Assembly (NCBI GenBank): GCA_004552725.1
Contig: SFNM01000005.1
Span: forward strand, 1-40,404
DNA from: Bacteroidales bacterium
Lineage (GTDB): Bacteria > Bacteroidota > Bacteroidia > Bacteroidales > Muribaculaceae
DNA length: 40,404 nt
Direction of reading: 5' to 3'
Below the pieces are notes generated by a model. That model worked only from the letters and a program-made list of their open reading frames with translations, made no database searches and had not been told where the DNA came from. A program made the translations under genes and the position numbers. Positions 1 to 7,592 of the stretch are shown piece by piece (within the stretch, counting starts at the first letter, position 1; every line of letters starts with the position of its first letter).

Positions 1-117
1 AAGCACATAGACCATACAATAAGCCGTGCAAAAGGTGTGGATTGGAATATTTTTTGAGCCACTACGAGCATTTTGGCAATGGCTCAATGAAATAAAGCGG
101 CTGAAAGGAGGTGAGGT
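1..117. other. Left edge, no identifiable gene
   Basis: No gene can be assigned here. One + frame stays open from the window edge to a stop at 93-95 and could be the last 30 codons of a gene lying outside the window; it contains a C-x-x-C pair but I recognise no family. A second frame closes at 55-57. The stretch ends in a strong AAAGGAGG-type ribosome-binding site at about 104-112 that serves the transposase remnant starting at 118. Confidence 0.35.
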
Positions 118-207
118 ATGAGTGATCGACATTCATTTCGGACTGAATGGCATGATTATAATAGCGGCATTTATTTCGTGACAATTTGTTTTTCTGTGCT
201 GTTTTAA
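118..207 (+). pseudogene. RAYT / IS200-like Y1 transposase, N-terminal remnant
   Basis: A 29-codon reading frame begins with a good ribosome-binding site. Its residues 11-24 contain the block WHDYN-G-YFVTIC, which is the N-terminal signature of REP-associated tyrosine transposases (Transposase_17, Y1/HUH family). Intact members are about 150-250 residues and carry an HUH motif and a catalytic Tyr. Here homology stops after the Cys of that block, followed by five unrelated codons and a stop, so both catalytic motifs are absent and the gene cannot be functional. No matching downstream half is visible in 208-425. The family call rests on the N-terminal block alone. Confidence 0.6.
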
Positions 208-425
208 AAGAGAACGAGCCGTCATCACGACGCCTCGAACTCGTTACATAATTATCTAAAAAACAACATTGTTTTTTTAATATATTACCTTGAATACATG
301 TGTTCTGTTTATGTTGTTTTTTGCTCCGGCCCTTTGGCTGAGCCTAAAATTGTCTGTTTTTGCACTTCTTCTTGCATATTTGTGCAAAAATTGCTAATTT
401 TGCACACTTATTATTTTTCTGAGAA
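208..425. other. Intergenic, AT-rich leader of galM
   Basis: No coding sequence is supported here. A short + strand frame at 298-486 overlaps galM in another frame, is Cys-rich and has no recognisable domain, so I treat it as noise. The right part carries the galM promoter. The region probably contains the breakpoint left by loss of the transposase body. Confidence 0.5.
372..402 (+). promoter_or_regulatory. Predicted galM promoter
   Basis: TAATTTTG at 395-402 matches the Bacteroidetes -7 consensus TAnnTTTG exactly, with TTG at 372-374 placed 20 bp upstream as a possible -33 element. The predicted transcript would start about 15-20 bases before the galM ATG. Confidence 0.6.
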
Positions 426-1469
426 ATGTCACGAACTACCTCCACTCTGTCCTCGCCCCGCGGGGAAATTACATTATTTACTCTAACCAATGCTTGTGGC
501 GCTCAAGTAGTGCTTTCCACTCTGGGCGCTGGCGTTGTGGCTATTCGTGTGCCCGACGCCGATGGTAATTTGGCCGATGTGCTTACCGGCTACCAAAACG
601 TTATCGACTACATCTGTGATGGCCCATGTATGGGCAAAACCCCCGGCCGCTATGCCAATCGTATTGCCCATGGTCGCTTTGCGCTCGACGGCAACAAGTA
701 CAAGTTGGCGTGCAATTGCGGCCCGCACCATCTCCATGGTGGCCCTGAAGGCTTCCAAAATAAAATCTGGGAGATAGATTTTTTGTCGGACGACGTGGTG
801 CGCTTTGCCTTGGAGTCGCCCGACGGTGATGAGGGTTACCCGGGCCATGTGCGCGTGGAAATCCGTTATCGCTGGAGCGACGATTGCGCATTGCACATTA
901 ATTATAAGGCTCGCACGGATGCGCCTACGGTGATTAACCTCACCAACCATCCCTATTTCAACCTCGACGGACATAACGCCGGGTTTGCCCTCCATCATAA
1001 ACTTCGCATCGCGGCTTCGCGGTGGCTCGAGACCGACGAGTCGTTGGCTCCCACCGGAGCAATGCCTTCGGTGGCCGGTACGCCGATGGATTTCACCACG
1101 ATGCACGAAATCGCGCGCGATTTCAACGCTGAATTTCCGGCTCTGCGCCATGGCAAGGGCTACGACCATTGCTTCGTGCTCGACGAACCCTCGATTGCCC
1201 AAGCATCGGTGGAATTGGTGGCTCCTACCTCGAAGCGCCGCCTCGAAATTTTCACCGACCAGCCCGGTGTGCAACTCTACACGGGCAACTGGCTCACCGG
1301 CAGCCCCATGGGTAAAGACAATACGGCATATACCGACTACTGCGCCGTGGCTCTCGAATGTCAGGGCTTGCCCGATGCGCCCAACCATCCCAACTTCCCC
1401 TCGCAGGTGTTGCGCCCGGGCGAAACCTATCAGCGCTCGATTATCTACCGTTTTTCAACTACCGACTGA
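426..1469 (+). CDS. galM: Aldose 1-epimerase (galactose mutarotase)
   Basis: The 347-residue protein interconverts alpha and beta anomers of galactose, glucose and related sugars, the entry step of the Leloir pathway. The family signatures are present: NLTNHPYFNL with the catalytic His at about residue 175, and DYCAVALECQGLPDAPNH near the C terminus with the catalytic Glu at about 311. The active-site pair TPGRYANRI (72-80) and HLHGG (102-106) is also there. Length is normal for the family. There is no clear signal peptide, so it is probably cytoplasmic, although some Bacteroidales homologues are exported. It leads a run of + strand genes, 27 bp ahead of the nucleotidyltransferase, which suggests a shared transcript. 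Confidence 0.93.
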   Translation: MSRTTSTLSSPRGEITLFTLTNACGAQVVLSTLGAGVVAIRVPDADGNLADVLTGYQNVIDYICDGPCMGKTPGRYANRIAHGRFALDGNKYKLACNCGPHHLHGGPEGFQNKIWEIDFLSDDVVRFALESPDGDEGYPGHVRVEIRYRWSDDCALHINYKARTDAPTVINLTNHPYFNLDGHNAGFALHHKLRIAASRWLETDESLAPTGAMPSVAGTPMDFTTMHEIARDFNAEFPALRHGKGYDHCFVLDEPSIAQASVELVAPTSKRRLEIFTDQPGVQLYTGNWLTGSPMGKDNTAYTDYCAVALECQGLPDAPNHPNFPSQVLRPGETYQRSIIYRFSTTD

Positions 1470-1496
1470 TTTTAGATACTTACTTAACTTTATTAT

Positions 1497-2399
1497 ATGA
1501 AGCCTACATTACTTGTACTTGCAGCAGGCATGGGCAGCCGTTATGGCGGCCTCAAGCAACTCGATGGTCTCGGCCCCAACGGCGAAACCATTATGGACTA
1601 TTCAATTTATGATGCTCTTCAGGCCGGTTTCGGCAAAGTTGTCTTCGTAATTCGTAAAGATTTCGAGCAAGATTTTCGCGAGAAAGTGCTCTCAAAATAT
1701 GAAAACCACATCGCTGTGGAAGTGGTGTTCCAAGACATCAACGCACTGCCCGAAGGGTATACCGCTCCCGCCGAGCGCACCCGCCCTTGGGGTACTAACC
1801 ACGCAGTGCTGATGGGCGCCGGCGTAATTAATGAACCGTTTACCGTAATCAACGCCGACGACTATTACGGCCAAGACGCTTTCCGCGTGATGGCGCAGGA
1901 ACTCAGCCGCGAACGCACTCATCAAGGCGACTACTGCATGGTAGGCTTCCGCGTGGGCAACACTATGTCGGAAAGCGGTGCTGTGTCGCGCGGTGTGTGC
2001 ACCGTGGAAAACGGTCTGCTGGCCGGCATCGTAGAACGTGGCGGCATCGCTTTCACCGCCGACCACCGCATCGCTTTCCCCGATGCCGACGGCAATCCTC
2101 AATACCTCGAAGCCAACACTCCCGTGTCGATGAACTTCTGGGGCTTCACTCCCGACTACTTTGATTTCTCCAAGCGCGAGTTTGTGAAGTTTTTGGACAA
2201 CTTGGCCGACCCCACTCGTGGCGAATACTACATCCCCACCGCTGTGAATACCTTGATTAGCAACGGTGAAGCCACAGTGAAAGTGCTCGATACCACTTCG
2301 CAATGGTTTGGCGTCACATACGCCAACGACCGCCAAAACGTGGTGGATAAGTTTGCAGAACTCCACGCTAAAGGCGTTTATCCCGCTCGTCTTTTCTAA
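1497..2399 (+). CDS. Sugar-phosphate nucleotidyltransferase
   Basis: The protein is 300 residues long. It opens with the NTP-transferase signature LAAGMGSRYGGLKQ (residues 8-21), the nucleotide-binding loop that transfers an NMP to a sugar 1-phosphate. PWGTNHAVLM (98-107) and NADDYYG (119-125) follow; the latter carries the metal-binding Asp residues of the Rossmann-like fold. There is no left-handed beta-helix or acyltransferase domain, so it is a stand-alone pyrophosphorylase-type enzyme. Bacteroidetes homologues often sit beside or are fused to a sugar kinase; none is adjacent here. The exact sugar and NTP cannot be read from sequence. Its position after galM is compatible with hexose activation. 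Confidence 0.8.
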   Translation: MKPTLLVLAAGMGSRYGGLKQLDGLGPNGETIMDYSIYDALQAGFGKVVFVIRKDFEQDFREKVLSKYENHIAVEVVFQDINALPEGYTAPAERTRPWGTNHAVLMGAGVINEPFTVINADDYYGQDAFRVMAQELSRERTHQGDYCMVGFRVGNTMSESGAVSRGVCTVENGLLAGIVERGGIAFTADHRIAFPDADGNPQYLEANTPVSMNFWGFTPDYFDFSKREFVKFLDNLADPTRGEYYIPTAVNTLISNGEATVKVLDTTSQWFGVTYANDRQNVVDKFAELHAKGVYPARLF

Positions 2400-2410
2400 T
2401 ATACTTCGTT

Positions 2411-3226
2411 ATGGCCACGCTTCCTCTCAAACGCGATTTAATCGACGACCCCGCCAACTACCGCTTAGCGCTGTTGATAGCCGCGGATGCGATAGACGTG
2501 TCGGTGCGTCGCGTTGCAGGCGAAGCGGAGCCTATCACTGCTCATATTGCTCTGCAACAGGGCGTTGACTTTGCCTCGGCCGTGGAAGAGGCTATCTATG
2601 CCAACCCCTTGTTGCCGGCGCAATTATTCAATAGAGTTGATATAGTAATACGTCCGGAACGCTTTCAATTGCTCGATGCGGCCACCGCTGCCGATGCGGC
2701 CGCCGTTGAAGCGTTGTGCGATTTAATCCACGATGACAACATGGCGCCGGCTCCGGTGGTGTGTCCTGTCAGCGACAATTACAGTGCGGTGACATTGTTG
2801 CCGCAGGCTTTGATGCGATTTATCAACCGCACATTCGACCGCGCTCGTATTCATTGTCATTTAGGCGTGTTGGCATCGTATTTCGCACGCCAAAGTCGCC
2901 AAGGTAATTGCGACAAGATATATGCCGTAATCCACGGCTCGAATGTGGATGTGTTGGCGTTTAATGCCACGGGCCTTACAGCGGCCAACTCTTTTGTGTG
3001 CTCCAATATCAACGATGCGGCATACTACATTCTTTCGTTGGCTAAAATGCTCGATTTCAGGGCCGACACCGACCATTTGATAGTGGCCGGTGACGCTCCC
3101 TTGCGAGCTTCTCTGTTGGGACGGCTTCGCGACTTCGTGGCCAATGCCTTGCCGGCCATTTTGCCGGCGGAAGCGGGCACGGCCAATTTGCCCGTTCACC
3201 TTCAAATTTTGCCCTTATGCGAATAA
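2411..3226 (+). CDS. DUF3822 family protein
   Basis: The protein is 271 residues with no signal peptide. It matches the general pattern of the Bacteroidetes DUF3822 family, which has an actin/hexokinase (ASKHA)-like architecture: an N-terminal half with short beta-strand/helix alternation, then a second half with VYA-type beta strands (about 175-190) and a D-x-L-I-V-A-G-D turn near residue 220. The rsmD start codon lies inside its last codons (10-base overlap), and this DUF3822-rsmD pairing is typical of the phylum. The biochemical function is unknown; a role in RNA modification or ribosome assembly is only inferred from the neighbour. Confidence 0.7.
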   Translation: MATLPLKRDLIDDPANYRLALLIAADAIDVSVRRVAGEAEPITAHIALQQGVDFASAVEEAIYANPLLPAQLFNRVDIVIRPERFQLLDAATAADAAAVEALCDLIHDDNMAPAPVVCPVSDNYSAVTLLPQALMRFINRTFDRARIHCHLGVLASYFARQSRQGNCDKIYAVIHGSNVDVLAFNATGLTAANSFVCSNINDAAYYILSLAKMLDFRADTDHLIVAGDAPLRASLLGRLRDFVANALPAILPAEAGTANLPVHLQILPLCE

Positions 3227-3768
3227 TTCGAGGAAAATACGGGCGTCGACGCTTCGATGTGCCCACAAATATCACCGCGCGTCCCACTACCGACTTTGCG
3301 CGCGAAAATATCTTTAATGTGATAGAAAATATGGTGGATCTCGAAGGCCTAACGGCTCTCGACCTCTTTGCCGGCACCGGCGCCATTTCCTTCGAATTTC
3401 TTTCGCGCCTCTGTGCGCAGGTCACCTCCGTGGAGAAGGCCGCCACACAGTATAATTTTATCAAGAGTGTGAGCCAAAAACTTGGTGCTCAAAATCATAG
3501 AGTGGTGCGTGGCGATGTGTTGCGCTTCCTTGAGACGGCTTCACAGCCCTACGATATTGTGTTCGCCGACCCGCCATACGATATGCCCGGATTTGCCGAA
3601 ATTCCCGGCCGAATTCTTGCGAGCAAGGTGGTGAAGGAAGGCACGTTGGTGATTGTGGAGCACTCCAAAGCGCATGATTTTTCGTCGCTGCCGCATTTTG
3701 TGCAGCATCGAGTTTATGGCAGTGTCAATTTCTCGTTATTTGTTGTAGCGGGCGTAGGCGGCTGCTAA
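3217..3768 (+). CDS. rsmD: 16S rRNA (guanine-N2)-methyltransferase RsmD
   Basis: The protein is a 183-residue SAM-dependent methyltransferase expected to methylate G966 (E. coli numbering) of 16S rRNA on the small subunit. Motif I DLFAGTG is at residues 49-55 and the catalytic DPPY motif at 118-121. The N terminus RIIRGKYGRR plus R-P-T-T-D-F-A-R-E is the family's characteristic start. It overlaps the DUF3822 gene by 10 bases. Relatives usually end close to the block seen here as SVNFSLF (169-175); this copy continues for eight more residues and so overlaps the last 33 bases of the convergent muramidase gene. That extension looks like a lost stop codon. Confidence 0.93.
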   Translation: MRIIRGKYGRRRFDVPTNITARPTTDFARENIFNVIENMVDLEGLTALDLFAGTGAISFEFLSRLCAQVTSVEKAATQYNFIKSVSQKLGAQNHRVVRGDVLRFLETASQPYDIVFADPPYDMPGFAEIPGRILASKVVKEGTLVIVEHSKAHDFSSLPHFVQHRVYGSVNFSLFVVAGVGGC

Positions 3769-4530
3769 GCGAGTGTGGTAACCGCGTTTCGCGTAACTCG
3801 GGCCGTTGTAACCTCGCGCAAATGCGCTCCAATTCTTGGATTTGAGGTGGGGTAGGAGCCCCGCACGCGTGATGAACTCGGCAAAGAGTTCGAGTTGGTC
3901 GCGCTCCGAAGTGCACATCTTGCGCCAAAAATCTTTTGGGCCGGAGGTGCCGCATTGGCGCCAATTGAAGCCACCAATTTGGAACATTCCCCAGAACGTG
4001 CCCTCGATGGCCGTGACAGAGTCGATAGCCATAGCGCCGTCGACGCGAGCCTGCACAGCTGCTTGTTGCGAACCGTACTTGCTGATATTCGGACGGTTAA
4101 ACACCACAGGATGCTTGCTCTGAGCCGCCGAGAGGTTGATTTTGTGGCGCGAAGCCATTTGCCGAAATACTGACAAATCGAAGTTGATAATCGGATGGCC
4201 GGGCTTCCAGAAGCCTTTGTGCGCTTTGCCGGCCTCGATTTCCACTACGGCTTTGATGGCTGCCACTTCCACTCCGAGTTCGGCTGCAACTTCTATATAG
4301 TCGCGTTCGGTGAGCGTTTGCGAGCGCCGAGCTGTGGCTCTTTCGGCGTCGGCGATGAATTGAAAGTGTACGGTGTCGCCGCCAATCACAAATTCATCGC
4401 GATTGGGCGAGAGATAGCGCACTGAGTCGGGTGGGTTTACGTAGAAATATTGGGAAAACAAACTACCGCTCCCGATGGCCATAGCCATCAGAAGCGCGGG
4501 AACCAATCGGGTGCGGTAGATATGTTTCAA
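3736..4530 (-). CDS. Secreted N-acetylmuramidase (PF11860-type lysozyme)
   Basis: The protein is 264 residues. The N terminus has basic residues then a hydrophobic stretch (about 9-25), consistent with a signal peptide or anchor, so it acts in the periplasm on peptidoglycan. The domain from about residue 75 follows the N-acetylmuramidase pattern: A-I-K-A-V-V-E-I-E-A-G (92-101) holds the likely catalytic Glu (97), PIINFD follows, and the block GTFWGMFQIGG...W is typical of the fold. The Glu usually found in the ILFE position is Asp here. The only in-frame start that includes the signal is a TTG; the next ATG would remove much of it. It starts 9 bp after the pepD stop, so it is probably translated by coupling. 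Confidence 0.75.
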   Translation of the reverse strand: MKHIYRTRLVPALLMAMAIGSGSLFSQYFYVNPPDSVRYLSPNRDEFVIGGDTVHFQFIADAERATARRSQTLTERDYIEVAAELGVEVAAIKAVVEIEAGKAHKGFWKPGHPIINFDLSVFRQMASRHKINLSAAQSKHPVVFNRPNISKYGSQQAAVQARVDGAMAIDSVTAIEGTFWGMFQIGGFNWRQCGTSGPKDFWRKMCTSERDQLELFAEFITRAGLLPHLKSKNWSAFARGYNGPSYAKRGYHTRLAAAYARYNK

Positions 4531-4539
4531 GCGTGATGA

Positions 4540-5994
4540 TTAGAGTTTGGAAATCTTTTCAAGGAGCAGGGTGAGTTGGCCCCAGAAACGTTGAGTAGCG
4601 GGGATGTGCATACGTTCGCTCGGTGAGTGTACGCCTTGCAGAGTGGGACCGAACGACACCATGTCGAGATGCGGGTGGTTGAGTTTGAACAGACCACATT
4701 CCAGACCGGCGTGGATGGCTTTCACGGCAGGACGGATGCCGTAGAGTTCTTCGTAAGAGTCCGAAGCCAATTGGAGCAGGCGAGAGTTCATGTCGGGTTT
4801 CCAGCCGGGATATCCGTCGCCGTGGGTTACTTTTGCACCGGCCAAGGCGAAGATGGCTTCAACGCGGCGAGCGATGTCCCATTTACAGGATTCAACCGAT
4901 GAGCGTTGGCTGGTGGTGACAAGGATTACGTTGTCGGGCAATAATTTGATGGAAGCCAAGTTGGTGGAGGTTTCCACGAGGCCTTCGAGGTCGCGGCTCA
5001 TGCCGATAACACCGTTGGGCACTGCATAAAGTGCGGCGATAAGATTGCGGGCGGTGGTGGCATCGATGCAAGTGGCGGGAGCGTCGGCGGAGGTGAGAGT
5101 GAGGGTCATAGCGTCTTCCACACCGGCAAATTCAGCCTTGATGTCGGCTACGTATTGATTGAATTCAGCCACGATTTGGTCTTTGTCTTCAGCCTTCACA
5201 CCGAAGATGGCATGAGCGGCGCGAGGGATAGCGTTGCGCAGGTTGCCACCGAGGATTTCGGCCAAAGCGAGTTCGTGCTTTTGTTGTTGAGCCCAGAGGA
5301 AGCGAGCCACCAGACGGTTGGCGTTGGCGCGACCGAGGTGGATGTCGCAGCCGGAGTGTCCGCCCAGACCGTTGGCCACGTCGAGTTTGAGGAAGTGGAG
5401 GCCGGCGGGAGTAGCAGTGGGTTGGAATTTGAATTCGCAGGTGGTGTCGACACCGCCGGCGCAGCCTACGAATACTTCTGCATCGTCTTCAGAGTCGAGG
5501 TTTACCAACATCGAGCCGGTAATCATACCTTCACCCAGGTTGTTGGCACCGGTGAGGCCGGTTTCTTCGTCGACGGTGAACAGACATTCAACCGGACCGT
5601 GAACCAAAGATTTGTCGACGCACACAGCCAAGCCGGCGGCTACGCCGATGCCGTTGTCGGCGCCGAGAGTGGTGCCTTCAGCGCGAACCCATTCGCCTTC
5701 CACCACGGTTTTGATGGGGCTGTTTTCGAAGTCGAAGGATTTGTCGTTTGACTCGCACACCATGTCCATGTGGCCTTGGAGCACCACGGTGGGAGCGTTT
5801 TCGCAGCCGGGGGTTGCGGGCACGCGCATTGCTACGTTGCCAATGGCGTCGGTCTTGGCTTCGATGCCGTGTTTGGCTGCAAAGTCAAGCAGGAATTTGC
5901 GGATTTTCTCTTCCTTTTTCGAGGGACGAGGTACTTGGTTGATTTGGTCGAAGATGTCGAACAACAACGCAGGTTGAAGATCTTTGATTGTCAT
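4540..5994 (-). CDS. pepD: Aminoacyl-histidine dipeptidase (peptidase D, M20 family)
   Basis: The protein is a 484-residue cytoplasmic Zn dipeptidase that releases amino acids from Xaa-His and other dipeptides. Metal-site motifs are complete: GHMDMV (His75, Asp77), GADNGIG (Asp113), DEETGLTGA (Glu143 base, Glu144), LDSED (Asp167), and a late His in GVHSPSERM. Length equals that of typical PepD. The muramidase follows 9 bp downstream on the same strand, so peptide turnover and wall cleavage may share a transcript. A TAACTTAG box at 6088-6095 is a possible promoter with a leader of about 90 bases. Confidence 0.95.
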   Translation of the reverse strand: MTIKDLQPALLFDIFDQINQVPRPSKKEEKIRKFLLDFAAKHGIEAKTDAIGNVAMRVPATPGCENAPTVVLQGHMDMVCESNDKSFDFENSPIKTVVEGEWVRAEGTTLGADNGIGVAAGLAVCVDKSLVHGPVECLFTVDEETGLTGANNLGEGMITGSMLVNLDSEDDAEVFVGCAGGVDTTCEFKFQPTATPAGLHFLKLDVANGLGGHSGCDIHLGRANANRLVARFLWAQQQKHELALAEILGGNLRNAIPRAAHAIFGVKAEDKDQIVAEFNQYVADIKAEFAGVEDAMTLTLTSADAPATCIDATTARNLIAALYAVPNGVIGMSRDLEGLVETSTNLASIKLLPDNVILVTTSQRSSVESCKWDIARRVEAIFALAGAKVTHGDGYPGWKPDMNSRLLQLASDSYEELYGIRPAVKAIHAGLECGLFKLNHPHLDMVSFGPTLQGVHSPSERMHIPATQRFWGQLTLLLEKISKL

Positions 5995-6087
5995 GTTAGA
6001 TGTTTGTTTTATGGTAGTTTTAGCGAAAAATCGTTTAAAAAAGTTATCATAACCTTGCGGAATGTTAAATAACTTTATTTCCGACCC

Positions 6088-6095
6088 CTAAGTTA
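6088..6095 (-). promoter_or_regulatory. Possible pepD -7 box
   Basis: Read on the minus strand the sequence is TAACTTAG, one mismatch from TAnnTTTG. The same octamer stands upstream of the OmpA-family gene at 10779-10786. No convincing -33 element is seen, so this is tentative. Confidence 0.3.
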
Positions 6096-6138
6096 CAAAA
6101 TAAATCGAGAAATAGCAAGAAAAATCGCAAACCTTTCA

Positions 6139-6157
6139 TAAATTTGCACTAAATTTG
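6139..6157 (+). promoter_or_regulatory. Twin -7 boxes upstream of the small membrane protein
   Basis: TAAATTTG occurs twice, at 6139-6146 and 6150-6157, 11 bp apart; both match TAnnTTTG exactly. Either would give a leader of roughly 15-30 bases before the ATG at 6181. Such doubling could give two start sites or simply reflect AT-rich redundancy. Confidence 0.5.
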
Positions 6158-6180
6158 CATTCGGAAACTCAATTTTGTTT

Positions 6181-6348
6181 ATGAAAACAATACTTTTGGC
6201 CATAATCATCGTTGCATTGGCTTTCGTGCTCTTGGGTGTGAAAGTGCTTTTTGTGCGCGGTGGCAAATTCCCCTCGGGGCATGTCCACGACAACCCCGCT
6301 TTGCGCCAAAAGGGTATCCGTTGCGCCTCTAATCAAGAAAATAATTAA
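6181..6348 (+). CDS. Conserved small membrane protein (55 aa)
   Basis: The 55-codon frame starts MKTILLAIIIVALAFVLLGV, a single strongly hydrophobic segment covering residues 3-24. A short polar tail follows: K-V-L-F-V-R-G-G-K-F-P, then H-V-H-D-N-P-A-L-R, then K-G-I-R-C-A. That tail pattern (GKFP...H...N.ALR..GI.C) resembles a short single-pass protein that I recall from Bacteroidetes genomes, of unknown function, with one conserved Cys. Well-placed promoter boxes lie upstream, and the OmpH-like lipoprotein starts 21 bp downstream, so co-transcription is likely. A distant resemblance to the NqrM maturation factor is possible but unproven. Confidence 0.65.
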   Translation: MKTILLAIIIVALAFVLLGVKVLFVRGGKFPSGHVHDNPALRQKGIRCASNQENN

Positions 6349-6369
6349 AACAACCAAACAAATAATCAA

Positions 6370-6969
6370 ATGAAAAAACTTCAAATTGCAGCAGTTGCTC
6401 TGATGGCTATGTCAATGTCATTAGTAAGTTGCTCTGACAAAGAAAACGCTACCCCTACCGCTGAACTCTCAGCCGAAACTCCGGCTCTCAACATCCGCTA
6501 CATCAACGTTGACACCGTATTGGCCAACTACACCCTCGCCAAGGAATTCCTCGCCGAACGTCAACGTGTGCTTATCGAATACCAAACATTGGAAAACTCC
6601 AAAGGTAATGAACTCCAACAGGAGCAAAACCGCATCGCACAAAAATATCAAAGCGGCGGCTATCTTAGCGAGCAATCTTTGCAATCTGACCAACAAAAAC
6701 TCGAACAACGAGCAAACCAAACTCGCAACCTCCTGGCTCAACGCCAAGCAAAAATCAGCCAAGTGATGGCTACCCAAGACTCAATCCTCAATGACTCGCT
6801 GCGCAACTTCATTCGCGACCTCTCGCGTGTGAATGGTATCACCGCCGTGCTCGACGACAAAGTGACATACTACATCGACCCCGCCTTGGACATCACCCAA
6901 GCCGTAATCGAAGGCCTCAACAACCGCTACAAACCCGCCGCTCCCGCTGCGGAACCCGCCAAGAAATAA
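6370..6969 (+). CDS. OmpH/Skp-like lipoprotein chaperone
   Basis: The protein is 199 residues with a lipoprotein signal MKKLQIAAVA...LVSC (lipidated Cys21). The mature part begins NIRYINVDTVL, the usual OmpH/Skp strand in which the protein names its first beta strand. A long Gln/Glu/Lys/Arg-rich helix pair (about 60-145) with heptad spacing follows, and then a return strand (V-T-Y-Y-I-D). Skp-type trimers hold unfolded outer-membrane proteins in the periplasm. The E. coli form is soluble, while this one should be membrane-anchored, as in many Bacteroidetes homologues. A strong hairpin follows directly. Confidence 0.82.
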   Translation: MKKLQIAAVALMAMSMSLVSCSDKENATPTAELSAETPALNIRYINVDTVLANYTLAKEFLAERQRVLIEYQTLENSKGNELQQEQNRIAQKYQSGGYLSEQSLQSDQQKLEQRANQTRNLLAQRQAKISQVMATQDSILNDSLRNFIRDLSRVNGITAVLDDKVTYYIDPALDITQAVIEGLNNRYKPAAPAAEPAKK

Positions 6970-6986
6970 TCCCATAGTATTATAAC

Positions 6987-7027
6987 GCAGAAGCGAGCAA
7001 CCGCCATGGGTGGTTGCTCGCTTCTGC
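6987..7027. terminator. Bidirectional hairpin between convergent genes
   Basis: A perfect 16-bp inverted repeat (6987-7002 and 7012-7027) with a 9-base loop lies between the OmpH-like gene and the convergent SDR-like gene. There is no clear U-run on either side, so it may act as a transcript 3'-end stabiliser or a factor-assisted terminator for both directions. Confidence 0.75.
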
Positions 7028-7051
7028 ATATATCTGACGCTATGTAGGTGA

Positions 7052-7588
7052 TTAGCGGATGGTGATGGTGCCGGAGATGGCGGCATTGGGGTGGGCAAGG
7101 GCTACGGCCATCATTGCCACGGCGCTGAGGTTGCCGGAGTGGACAATGGTGGTGCATGTGGCGCCGGTCGGTGGTGTGTCGGCTTGCGTTCGGCTGATGA
7201 AGATACGAGCATTTACCGATGGATACTTGGTTGCACCGGATTGCAGGTCTTCGATATTGAAGGCGATGATGGTTTGTGGCTGCTCGTTGCGCTTCTGTAG
7301 GTCAGTGACTAACTGTTCTAACCCGCCGGGATAGAAGCGCCCACCGACGCGTTGGGCTATCGCGGAGCCATCAGCGTTGGCAGTAAAGGCCACGGTGGTT
7401 CCCGCTGCGATGAATTGCGCTATGACTTGCTCGGCGCCTTCGTTGTCGGCATTGACCACGATGACTGTCTGCGCCGGGTATTTCAGAGGATAGATGCCGG
7501 GCCGGCGTCCGGCGGAGTGCGACACCGGATTGCGACGCCGTCCGGCGCGGTAGTCCTCCATTTGTTTTTCCAAGAAGTTGTCGGCCAT
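7052..7588 (-). CDS. Degenerate SDR-like protein, unknown function
   Basis: The protein is 178 residues without a signal peptide. After a charged N terminus (MADNFLEKQMEDYRAGRRR) comes a Rossmann-like beta-alpha pattern: T-V-I-V-V-N-A-D-N-E-G-A (about 41-52), then V-A-F-T-A-N-A-D, and a late I-V-H-S-G-N-L-S segment like the later part of short-chain dehydrogenases. The glycine-rich TGxxxGxG nucleotide loop and a Y-x-x-x-K catalytic pair are not present, and it is shorter than usual SDRs (about 250), so it is unlikely to be an active dehydrogenase. It starts 4 bp after recQ and is almost certainly in the same operon. Function not known. Confidence 0.6.
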   Translation of the reverse strand: MADNFLEKQMEDYRAGRRRNPVSHSAGRRPGIYPLKYPAQTVIVVNADNEGAEQVIAQFIAAGTTVAFTANADGSAIAQRVGGRFYPGGLEQLVTDLQKRNEQPQTIIAFNIEDLQSGATKYPSVNARIFISRTQADTPPTGATCTTIVHSGNLSAVAMMAVALAHPNAAISGTITIR

Positions 7589-7592
7589 AAGG

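Noticed and set aside
298..486. 62-residue frame upstream of galM
   Set aside because: Overlaps galM and its promoter, Cys-rich, no domain, no ribosome-binding site.
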